From contig NZ_LQCI01000034.1 in NCBI RefSeq assembly GCF_001613935.1, positions 845,031-909,030 on the forward strand: a stretch of 64,000 bases of DNA. Reading direction: 5' to 3'. Below, in pieces: positions 56,755 through 64,000 of this stretch (position 1 is the first letter of the stretch; the number at the start of each line of letters is the position of its first letter). Both the position numbers and the translations under genes were made by a program. The notes beneath the pieces are model-generated. The model did no database searches and had not been told where the DNA came from. It saw only the letters and a program-made list of their open reading frames with translations. The stretch is from Amycolatopsis regifaucium. GTDB taxonomy: Bacteria; Actinomycetota; Actinomycetes; Mycobacteriales; Pseudonocardiaceae.

Positions 56755-57924
56755 ATGATCGCCGAGTCGGAGAACCCGACCGATTCCATCCCGCACCCGA
56801 TGGCGGCCGCGCGCCCTGCCGCTCCGGTGGCGCCCCAGAGCGCGTTTAGCCCGCTAAACGCGACGGGGTCGGGAGAGACGGGGTCGGGAGAGGATGGCCT
56901 GGTCGAGGCCGCCGCACCGCATCTCGCTTTTCTCGCGGAGCTGTCCGGCCATCTGGGGCTGATCGATCCGGTCGAGGCCTACCTGACCCCGCTGGCGGCA
57001 CGCTGGGAGGACTTGAAGGACGAGGCCGACCGGCTCCGGAAGGCAGCGAAGACCGCGGGCACCGTCTCAAAAGAACTGTCGGAGGATCTCGGCCGCCTCG
57101 ACGCCGGATGGTCGGGTAAGGACGCCGACGCGTTCGTCGCGTACATCCGGGACATCCACGTCGCGGGCACTGATGTCGAAGACGCCCTCACCACGTTGGC
57201 TGGTTCGCTGGACGAACTGGTGCTGTCGATCCGCCGCATCCTGACCGACCTCGTCGAGGTCCTGGTCGATACGGCCGAACTGACTTCCGAGACCGCGATG
57301 CTGCCGGTCGGCGGCGTCCGGCGGGCGCGAACTCAGCTCGAGGAGGCGCAGGAGTCGGCCAAGGCGCTTTCCGAAGCCGCACGCGACGTACTCGAGGGCT
57401 TTGTGAGGTTTTGCGACGGCGTCGACGATCCTGATGCCGCGTCGCGGAGCATCGAGATCGCACACCGGTTCCCGCAAGAGGAGTTCAAGCTCCATGACGA
57501 GGCCCCGGCGGGTGCGCCGGTGCCGGAGAAGAACGCCAGCGACGGGGCGGCAGCCGGTGCGCCTGATTCCGAGGAGCAGTCGACGTCGCCGTCCGCGGCC
57601 GACCCTGGCGAGGGCCGGAAGACCGGGTCGCAGGATCCTCTGATCGAGCAGGGGCAAGCACCGATCCCGGAGGTCGCGCCCGTGCAGGCATCCCCGGCTC
57701 CTGGCCAGGCCGCTGCCGGGGCGGGGACCGCGATGATGCCGATGGGGATGGCGCCGATGGGGATGGGCATGGGCGGGGGAGGCCGGACGGCTCACCAGTC
57801 GAAGACACGGCCGGCCTCGAAGCCGTCCGACGTGGTCGGCGAGCCCGGTCAGGTCGTCCCGCCCGTGATCGGCGAGGACGACACCCCCGCGAAACCCGGC
57901 CCGAAGCCCAAGCCCGCCAAGTAG
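56755..57924 (+). CDS. WXG100-like ESX secretion substrate with repeat-encoded N-terminal segment
   Basis: 389 residues. The N-terminal linker of about 55 residues includes AFSPLNA, encoded by a perfect palindromic repeat at 56841-56862 read in its open frame. Residues about 60-200 are helix-turn-helix with WSGKDADAF, the WXG motif. The C-terminal half is Pro/Ala/Gly-rich with a Met-Gly stretch (MMPMGMAPMGMGMGGG), as in PPE/EspB-like substrates. Probably exported with its upstream partner. Confidence 0.75.
   Translation: MIAESENPTDSIPHPMAAARPAAPVAPQSAFSPLNATGSGETGSGEDGLVEAAAPHLAFLAELSGHLGLIDPVEAYLTPLAARWEDLKDEADRLRKAAKTAGTVSKELSEDLGRLDAGWSGKDADAFVAYIRDIHVAGTDVEDALTTLAGSLDELVLSIRRILTDLVEVLVDTAELTSETAMLPVGGVRRARTQLEEAQESAKALSEAARDVLEGFVRFCDGVDDPDAASRSIEIAHRFPQEEFKLHDEAPAGAPVPEKNASDGAAAGAPDSEEQSTSPSAADPGEGRKTGSQDPLIEQGQAPIPEVAPVQASPAPGQAAAGAGTAMMPMGMAPMGMGMGGGGRTAHQSKTRPASKPSDVVGEPGQVVPPVIGEDDTPAKPGPKPKPAK
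56841..56862. repeat. Perfect palindromic stop-repeat inside an ESX substrate gene
   Basis: The 22-bp palindrome (CGCG, TTTAGCCCGCTAAA, CGCG) is unaltered; the reading frame is the only one without a stop (Ala-Phe-Ser-Pro-Leu-Asn-Ala). Confidence 0.95.
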
Positions 57925-57940
57925 GTGCCCCACGGGCGGA

Positions 57941-58021
57941 GCGACTTTCGCGGGCTAACCGTGATCCGGGCGGGGCTCGCCTCAGCGCCGCACAGATCGC
58001 GATCAGCCCGCGAAACGCAAG
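57941..58021. repeat. Two palindromic stop-repeat copies in opposite orientation between convergent genes
   Basis: 57941-57969 (GACTTTCG left arm) and 57995-58021 (inverted, CGAAACGCAAG end). Core centres are 57 bp apart, matching the 56-bp arrays. Confidence 0.9.
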
Positions 58022-58023
58022 TG

Positions 58024-59706
58024 CTACGGGGTTTTACGGCCAGGTGAGGCGGTCGGCCGGTTGCGGCGGACCGAGTGCACCACGAACAGCGTGATGAGCA
58101 GTGCCACCAGACCCCCGCCGGTGCCGGCGAGCGCGACGATCATCGGGGCCGAGTCCCGGTCGTTCGCCGGCGGCAGGTTGGCGGGCAGCTGAACCGGCTT
58201 GGCCTTGTCCGCCTCCGACGGCACGATCGCCGTCAGCGCCGCGATCGGGTCGATGACCCCGAAGCCGACGAAGTTGTCCCGTCCGCCCGGCGCCGCGGGG
58301 TGCTGCGCCGTCGCCTTGATCCGGTTCATCACCTCACGCGCGCTCAGGCCCTGGAACTTCGCGCGCACGAGAGCGGCCACCCCCGCGACGTACGGTGCGG
58401 CGAAGCTGGTCCCCTGGATGGGACCAGGGTCTCCGCCGCCCTCGATGGTCAGGTTCGCCAGGCTGCTCGACCCTTCCGCCGGATCCAGCGAAATGATCTT
58501 GGTTCCGGGAGCGGCGACACTGACCCAGGGGCCGTTGACGCTGAATTGCGCGACACCGCCGGTTTCGTCGATCGCCGCGACGGACAGGACATCGTCGGAG
58601 AACCACGGCGGCGTGACGATCATCTTGGGGGACTTGGGGTCCGGCTGGTCGTTCTGCGGGCATTTGTCGCCGACGTTGCCCGCCGCCGCGACGACGACCA
58701 CGTCGCGCTCGACGGCGTAGTTCACCGCAGCCTGCAGCTGCTTCTCGCCATCGGTGATGCCGCCGGTGGCCGGACGACAGTTGTCGACCGACATGTTGAT
58801 CACTTGGGCGCCCTTGTCGACGGCGCGGACCACGGCCTGCGCGAGCGTCTTCAGCGTCCCGGCGGTTTTGCCTTGTTCCTGCTGCCGCCCGCCCTTGTTC
58901 TGGCCCGGCGCCGTTCCGTCCGCCGCTCCGCCGACAGCGCCGTTGCCCTGCGAGGACGGCGGAAGCTGCGATCCCGGATTGCTCGAAGAGGCGGGCGGTG
59001 CGGAACTGGAGGGCGGCGCGGCCGGCGGTTCCGGCTTCTTCTCCGTCTCTTCGTAGTTCTGGCTCGACTGCCGGATCGACAGGATCGTGGCGTCCGGCGC
59101 GACCCCGCGGAACCCGATACTCGCGTCCGGTGGGTTCGCGGCGATGATCCCCGCCACCTCGGTGCCGTGGCCGTCGCAGTCCTCGAGTCCCGGTGCCTTG
59201 CCGCCGCCGGGAGGCGCGACATAGTCACCTCCCGATTCGACACGACCGCCGAAGTACGGGTGCGCGCTCACCCCGGTGTCGATCACGGCGACCTTGACAC
59301 CTCCGCCGATCGACTTGGTGGCACCGCGCATCAGCTGGTGCACCTTTTCGATCTGCAGGTACTCCTGGCCCCACGGGCGGTTCTTGATGTCGACCTGGTC
59401 ACCGCCGAGCTTGCTGCGCTGTACGCACTCCGTCTTCTTTTCGTAGTTCTTGTCCGGCCTGCCATCGTCCGTCGGCTTCTTGGACTTGTCCACCGGGGGC
59501 GGAGTCGCGTAATAGCCACCGGCGTCCGACGGGACGCTGCTTTGCTGTGCCCACGCGGGAAGCGCCACCGACGCCGGCGAGAGCACACCGATACCGGCCG
59601 CCAGCAGCACCGTTCCGGTACGTCCGGCGAGGCCGAGGTGGCGGACGCGCGTCCCCCTGGACTTCCGCGCTGCGGCCATCAGAGCATCATCCGATCGGGT
59701 CGTCAC
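58024..59706 (-). CDS. mycP: Mycosin-type subtilisin protease of the ESX system
   Basis: 560 residues from GTG 59706, which overlaps the eccD stop (GTGA). Signal peptide to about residue 42. Catalytic triad: Asp in VAVIDTGV, His in DGHGTEVAGI, Ser in GTSFAAPYVAG. A Pro/Ser/Gly-rich insert of about 75 residues separates His from the rest, as in mycosins. C-terminal membrane helix with a basic tail. It associates with the ESX pore and processes substrates. Confidence 0.93.
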   Translation of the reverse strand: MTTRSDDALMAAARKSRGTRVRHLGLAGRTGTVLLAAGIGVLSPASVALPAWAQQSSVPSDAGGYYATPPPVDKSKKPTDDGRPDKNYEKKTECVQRSKLGGDQVDIKNRPWGQEYLQIEKVHQLMRGATKSIGGGVKVAVIDTGVSAHPYFGGRVESGGDYVAPPGGGKAPGLEDCDGHGTEVAGIIAANPPDASIGFRGVAPDATILSIRQSSQNYEETEKKPEPPAAPPSSSAPPASSSNPGSQLPPSSQGNGAVGGAADGTAPGQNKGGRQQEQGKTAGTLKTLAQAVVRAVDKGAQVINMSVDNCRPATGGITDGEKQLQAAVNYAVERDVVVVAAAGNVGDKCPQNDQPDPKSPKMIVTPPWFSDDVLSVAAIDETGGVAQFSVNGPWVSVAAPGTKIISLDPAEGSSSLANLTIEGGGDPGPIQGTSFAAPYVAGVAALVRAKFQGLSAREVMNRIKATAQHPAAPGGRDNFVGFGVIDPIAALTAIVPSEADKAKPVQLPANLPPANDRDSAPMIVALAGTGGGLVALLITLFVVHSVRRNRPTASPGRKTP

Positions 59707-61097
59707 TTGAAGTTGAGGTGGCGCAGCGTCGTGTAGAGATCCATGACGCCGAGGGCCAGCGGGAGCACCGTCGCGATGAAGACGGCCTCGAAGATCTCCA
59801 CGGTTCGCCGCAGCGGCGGCGAGAAGCGCTGGTTCGGGAAGATCACGCCGACCACGAGCGCGCCCGCGCCGATCAGCAGCAGCGCGCCGAACACGAACAG
59901 GACGCGGTTCAGCGGGCTCGCCGACCACATCCAGCCGAGCAGGATGCCCGCGCCGGACACCATGCCGGTGGTCAGCAGCGCGATGGCCTGCGCGCCGTTC
60001 GCGTACGCCCGCGCACGCAGGAGCAGGACCAGCGTGGCGACCACGCCGAGGATCGGGCCGAAGATCGACGGCGACGTCGAGGCGATGATCGCGAACAGCG
60101 CGGTGGCGGCGCCGCAGCCGGTCAGCAGGCCGGTCATGTACTGGTGGGCGACCGCGGTGCGGCGCTCGATGGCGCGGTAGTCCGGGAAGCCCGAGTCTTC
60201 CTTGAGTTCTTCGGCGCTCCCGGGAACGTGGGGCGTCGGGAGGGCGGCGAGCTTGATCGTCGCGCGCGGCAGGATCGAGATGCAGGCCAGCGCGAAGGCG
60301 GTCGCGCCGGCGGCGATACCGGGGATCGGGGTGTCGATGAGCGTCGCGGCCAGGAACGTCAACGCCGAGATCGTGGCTGTTGTCGCGGCGGCGATGAAGG
60401 TGGTGATTCCGTGGCCGATGACGAGGATGCAGACCGCCGCCACGATGATCACGAGGGTGCTCGCGAGCAGAAGGTTCGCCCACAGGGAGAGTCCCGGCAC
60501 GATGTAGAAGCCACTGACGAAGGCCAGCGGCAGGCCGCCCGTCGCGGCGATCAAGACGCCGGTCGCCTCGGCCTTGTAGGCCTTGGCCAGTGTCGCGCCG
60601 ATCGCGACGCACGCGATCGCGCCGACGCCACCGGCGATGGCGGCGGCGAGGGCATTGCCGCCGTACAAGGAGCCGCTGGTGAAGAGCGCGAGGGCCGCGA
60701 AGAACAGAGCCAGGCCGCCCGCGATGTGTCCGAAGCGGCGCGCCGTTTCCTTGGTCCACGGCCGGAAGCTGTCCGGGGAGGACTCCGCGATCGCGTCGAC
60801 GACGTCGTCGTACAGCGGCGGAGGCGGGTTCTCGTTGCGCTTGCGCAGCTGCAGCAGTTCGCCGTCGACGACGCCGAGGGACGCGAGGGTCCGGCTCGGG
60901 TCGAGCGGCGCGTCGCCGAGCTTCGCCAGCGCCCAGCCGCCGTGGCGGGCGCCGCCGTCCGGCGTCGCCTCCTTCGCCATCTCCAACAGCATGGGCAGCA
61001 GGTCCGCCACCGCGACGTCAGCCGGCAAAGCCACGTCGATCCGGGTGCGTGGTGCGACCACCGTCACCCTGCTGAATACCGTCGTGCCCGTTGCCAC
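59703..61097 (-). CDS. eccD: Type VII secretion protein EccD
   Basis: 464 residues. N-terminal ubiquitin-like (YukD-type) domain (about 8-88), then about 11 membrane helices that form the ESX pore wall. First gene of the minus-strand pair eccD-mycP, divergent from eccC. Confidence 0.92.
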   Translation of the reverse strand: MATGTTVFSRVTVVAPRTRIDVALPADVAVADLLPMLLEMAKEATPDGGARHGGWALAKLGDAPLDPSRTLASLGVVDGELLQLRKRNENPPPPLYDDVVDAIAESSPDSFRPWTKETARRFGHIAGGLALFFAALALFTSGSLYGGNALAAAIAGGVGAIACVAIGATLAKAYKAEATGVLIAATGGLPLAFVSGFYIVPGLSLWANLLLASTLVIIVAAVCILVIGHGITTFIAAATTATISALTFLAATLIDTPIPGIAAGATAFALACISILPRATIKLAALPTPHVPGSAEELKEDSGFPDYRAIERRTAVAHQYMTGLLTGCGAATALFAIIASTSPSIFGPILGVVATLVLLLRARAYANGAQAIALLTTGMVSGAGILLGWMWSASPLNRVLFVFGALLLIGAGALVVGVIFPNQRFSPPLRRTVEIFEAVFIATVLPLALGVMDLYTTLRHLNFK

Positions 61098-61235
61098 TGC
61101 CTTCCCCCTGCCCTGAGAGTCTGCTCCCGGGGGAACTTATACCGAACCCGGGTGCGCCCATCATCGACTGTCGGAAAAAGACCGGCAAAAGTAAGGGAAA
61201 CGACCCACGCGGTCCTCTCACCGCGCGCCGGGCAC

Positions 61236-61328
61236 GTCGACTTTCGCGGGCTAACCGTGACGCTTAGCGGGCCTAAGTACTTCGGGGCTCCCGTGCCGCC
61301 GGATCGCGGTTAGGCGGCGAAAGTCGAC
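61236..61328. repeat. Three palindromic stop-repeat copies in the eccD-eccC divergent region
   Basis: 61236-61261 (GTCGACTTTCG form), 61261-61280 (degenerate, TTAGCGGGCCTAAG) and 61301-61328 (inverted, ends AAAGTCGAC). The rest of 61098-61527 holds the two divergent promoters, which I could not resolve. Confidence 0.85.
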
Positions 61329-61527
61329 GTGGGCCGGCCGGAGGCCTGCCGGTTCGTTGGGGGTTGTCGGTCCCGCGCCCTACACTCCCCGGCATGCGTA
61401 TGGCCCCGGTCGGGGCCGTTCTCGGCGTTGTCCGGATTTTCCCCGGTCACGTTCGATAGGTTGTCTCGCGCACCAGTACGCGCACCAACGGTGGCCGCCA
61501 TCGTCGAGTTTGAAGAGGGGTCCTTCG

Positions 61528-64000
61528 ATGAGCACGCTGCAGTTCAAGAAGTCACCGCGCCTGGCGGCGCCGCGGCCGCCGGGTGGCGAGGTGCATCTCG
61601 AACCGCCGCCTGAGGTGCCCCGCACCATCCCGGGCAACATCGTCATGAAGCTGCTTCCCGCGGTGATGATCGTCGCCTCCCTCGGGATGATGGTCTTCAT
61701 GTTCACCACGGGTGGACGCAACCCCATGATGATGATGATGGGCGGCATGATGGTGCTGAGCACCGTCGGCATGATGGCCGGTGGTGCGGGCAAGGGCGGC
61801 GGCGCCAAAAAGGCCGAGATGGACGAGGACCGCAAGGACTACCTGCGCTACCTCGGCCAGATGCGTGACAGGGCCCGCGAGGCCATGGTCGACCAGCGCG
61901 CCGCGCTCGAGTGGGTCCACCCCGACCCGCAGACGCTGTGGTCGCTGGCCGCGAGCCGCCGCATGTGGGAACGCCGCCAGAACGACCAGGACTTCCTCCA
62001 CCTCCGCGTCGGCCGCAGTTCGCACCGGCTCGCGACGCGGCTCGTGCCGCCGCAGACCGGCCCGGTCGACGAACTGGAGCCGATCGCGACGCTGGCCCTG
62101 CGCCGGTTCGTCCGCGCGCACTCGATCGTGCCGGATCTGCCGACCCAGATCACCCTCCGCGGGTTCGCCGCGGTCAGCATGCAGGGCGACCGGGGCCTGA
62201 CCCGCGGCCTCACCCGGGCGATGCTGGCCCAGCTGGTCACCTTCCACAGCCCCGACGACGTCCTCATCGCGATCGCGACGGCGGGCCGCGCCAAAGAAGA
62301 ATGGGAATGGGCGAAGTGGCTGCCGCACGCCCAGCACCCGGCGCTCGCCGACGGCATCGGCCAGCTGCGCATGATGGCGGGCTCCCTCGCGCAGATCGAG
62401 CAGTGGCTCGACGAAGAACTCCGTGACCGCCAGCGGTTCTCCCGTAACGCGACGCCCGCCCCGGATCAGCCGCACGTGGTGATCGTCGTCGACGACGCCG
62501 AGGTCACCCGCGAGGAGCAGATCATCCTCGAAGAGGGCCTCGTCGGCGTCACCCTCATCGACCTTTCCGACTCCATCGGCAACCTTGCGGCCCGTCGTGG
62601 TCTGCGGCTGGTGGTCGAGGAAGACCGCCTCGGCGCGCGCAGCGCCGGCGGCGTCGAGTGGTTCGGCCGTCCGGACACGCTGAGCGTGGTCGAGGCCGAA
62701 GCGCTGGCACGACTGCTCGCGCCGTACCGCGTCGGCACCGCCGCGCAGGACGCGGCCGAGGAAGAGCCGCTGCTGTCGAACCCCGGTCTGCTCGAACTGC
62801 TGGGGATCCCCGGCGACCCGATGACCTTCGACGTCCAGCAGGCCTGGCGGCCGCGTCCGGTGCGCGACCGCTACCGCGTCCCGTTCGGCGTCGGCGAGTA
62901 CGGCCAGCCGGTCGAGCTGGACATCAAGGAAGCCGCGATGGAGGGCATGGGCCCGCACGGCCTGTGCATCGGGGCGACCGGTTCCGGTAAGTCCGAGTTC
63001 CTCCGCACCCTGGTGCTCGGCATGCTCGCGACACATTCGTCGAGCACGCTGAACTTCGTCCTCGTCGACTTCAAGGGTGGTGCGACGTTCCTCGGTCTGG
63101 ACGCCGCGCCGCACGTGTCCGCGGTCATCACCAACCTCGCGGACGAGGTCACGCTGGTCGACCGGATGAAGGACGCCCTGGCCGGTGAGATGAACCGGCG
63201 CCAGGAGGCGCTGAAGAACGGCGGTAACTTCAAAAACGTCTGGGAGTACGAGAAGGCCCGCGAGAACGGCGCCGACCTCGACCCGCTGCCCGCCCTCTTC
63301 ATCGTCTGTGACGAGTTCTCCGAGCTGCTGGCCGCGAAGCCGGACTTCATCGACCTGTTCGTCGCCATCGGACGGCTGGGCCGGTCGCTGCAGATGCACA
63401 TGCTCCTCGCGTCGCAGCGGCTGGAAGAGGGCAAGCTGCGCGGCCTCGACTCGCACCTTTCCTACCGCATCGGTCTCAAGACCTTCTCCGCCGCGGAATC
63501 CCGTGCCGCGATCGGCGTGCCTGACGCGTTCGAGCTGCCGTCGGTCCCGGGTGGTGGTTACCTGAAGTACGACACCTCGACGCTGGTCCGCTTCAAGGCT
63601 TCGTACGTCTCGGGCCCGTACCGGCCCGCGGGCATCAAGGCGGCCGGCCCGGTCGCGACCGTGGTCCGCGCGGACAAGCGCCCGCAGCTGTTCGTCCCCG
63701 ACTTCGTCGAACTGCCGAAGGAGCCGGAGCCGCAGCAGATCGAGGCCGCGCCGGTGGAGCAGGCCAAGTCTGAGGAAGCCGTCGAGCCCAGCGAGCTCGA
63801 CGTGATCGTGTCCCGGCTGGTCGGCCAGGGCCCGCCGGCCCACGAGGTCTGGCTGCCGCCGCTCAAGGAACCGAACTCGCTCGACACCCTGCTGCCGAAC
63901 CTGAACCCCACCGACGACCGCGGTCTTTCCCCGGTCGGATTCTTCGGCAACGGACGGCTGCAGGTGCCGCTCGGCATCGTCGACCGGCCGTACGAACAGC
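61528..64000 (+). CDS. eccC: Type VII secretion ATPase EccC, truncated by window end
   Basis: 824 complete codons visible from ATG 61528 (GAAGAGGGG upstream); the frame is open to the window edge. Two N-terminal membrane helices, the second Met-rich (MMMMMGGMM). First FtsK/SpoIIIE-like ATPase has Walker A GATGSGKS at 62971-62994 (residue 482) and Walker B LFIVCDEFSE. The further ATPase modules lie beyond the window. EccC powers ESX secretion and recognises substrate tails. Confidence 0.95.
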   Translation, partial: MSTLQFKKSPRLAAPRPPGGEVHLEPPPEVPRTIPGNIVMKLLPAVMIVASLGMMVFMFTTGGRNPMMMMMGGMMVLSTVGMMAGGAGKGGGAKKAEMDEDRKDYLRYLGQMRDRAREAMVDQRAALEWVHPDPQTLWSLAASRRMWERRQNDQDFLHLRVGRSSHRLATRLVPPQTGPVDELEPIATLALRRFVRAHSIVPDLPTQITLRGFAAVSMQGDRGLTRGLTRAMLAQLVTFHSPDDVLIAIATAGRAKEEWEWAKWLPHAQHPALADGIGQLRMMAGSLAQIEQWLDEELRDRQRFSRNATPAPDQPHVVIVVDDAEVTREEQIILEEGLVGVTLIDLSDSIGNLAARRGLRLVVEEDRLGARSAGGVEWFGRPDTLSVVEAEALARLLAPYRVGTAAQDAAEEEPLLSNPGLLELLGIPGDPMTFDVQQAWRPRPVRDRYRVPFGVGEYGQPVELDIKEAAMEGMGPHGLCIGATGSGKSEFLRTLVLGMLATHSSSTLNFVLVDFKGGATFLGLDAAPHVSAVITNLADEVTLVDRMKDALAGEMNRRQEALKNGGNFKNVWEYEKARENGADLDPLPALFIVCDEFSELLAAKPDFIDLFVAIGRLGRSLQMHMLLASQRLEEGKLRGLDSHLSYRIGLKTFSAAESRAAIGVPDAFELPSVPGGGYLKYDTSTLVRFKASYVSGPYRPAGIKAAGPVATVVRADKRPQLFVPDFVELPKEPEPQQIEAAPVEQAKSEEAVEPSELDVIVSRLVGQGPPAHEVWLPPLKEPNSLDTLLPNLNPTDDRGLSPVGFFGNGRLQVPLGIVDRPYEQ

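Overview
The window is high-GC actinobacterial DNA. The gene content suggests a Pseudonocardiaceae member, most likely Amycolatopsis or a close relative. This rests on an mce operon, a type VII (ESX) secretion locus with mycosin, actinobacterial-type RpoB/RpoC, class-E-type sortase signals, and the gene order rpoB-rpoC ... rpsL-rpsG-fusA-tuf-S10-spc-alpha. The genus is an inference; no search was run.

Layout. 1-4390: end of an mce operon (MceD C-terminus, lipoprotein MceE, MceF, two Mce-associated membrane proteins). 4573-5811 (-): unknown gene. 6312-13976: rpoB and rpoC with a good promoter, an intercistronic hairpin and a terminator. 14154-15922: a cell-wall-anchored surface protein gene broken by one frameshift. 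16063-16869 (-): exported VanX-type dipeptidase. 17461-22233: secreted SBP56-like protein, polytopic CopD-like membrane protein, two small secreted peptides and an MmpS-like protein. 22316-25695: GNAT gene, then a minus-strand run of ESX-substrate-like and YbaB-like genes. 26358-30686: str operon. 31065-40708: S10 and spc ribosomal protein genes. 41177-42630: two non-ribosomal membrane genes inserted between rplO and secY. 42952-45631: secY-adk-map. 46174-51117: infA-rpmJ-rpsM-(small ORF)-rpsK-rpsD-rpoA-rplQ-truA. 51087-52046 (-): DUF559-type nuclease-like gene. 52303-64000: ESX locus (eccE, eccB, two secreted-substrate genes, mycP, eccD, start of eccC).

The most striking unexplained signal is a dispersed family of about 34 short imperfect palindromes. 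The core is GCGTTTAGCGGGCTAAACGC, with hybrid forms such as TCGACTTTCGCGGGCTAACC. Copies sit at operon borders and are absent from the interiors of the ribosomal operons. At two loci they form arrays with a pitch of about 56 bp between cores. Each strand of the symmetric core carries TAG and TAA in two of three frames. Four genes end on a stop codon supplied by a copy, including a convergent pair that ends in the same copy. Where copies lie inside genes (truA, eccE, an ESX substrate gene, the nuclease-like gene) they are either in the one open frame or carry a single substitution that destroys the in-frame stop. No cas genes, tRNA, rRNA, prophage or IS transposase was seen.
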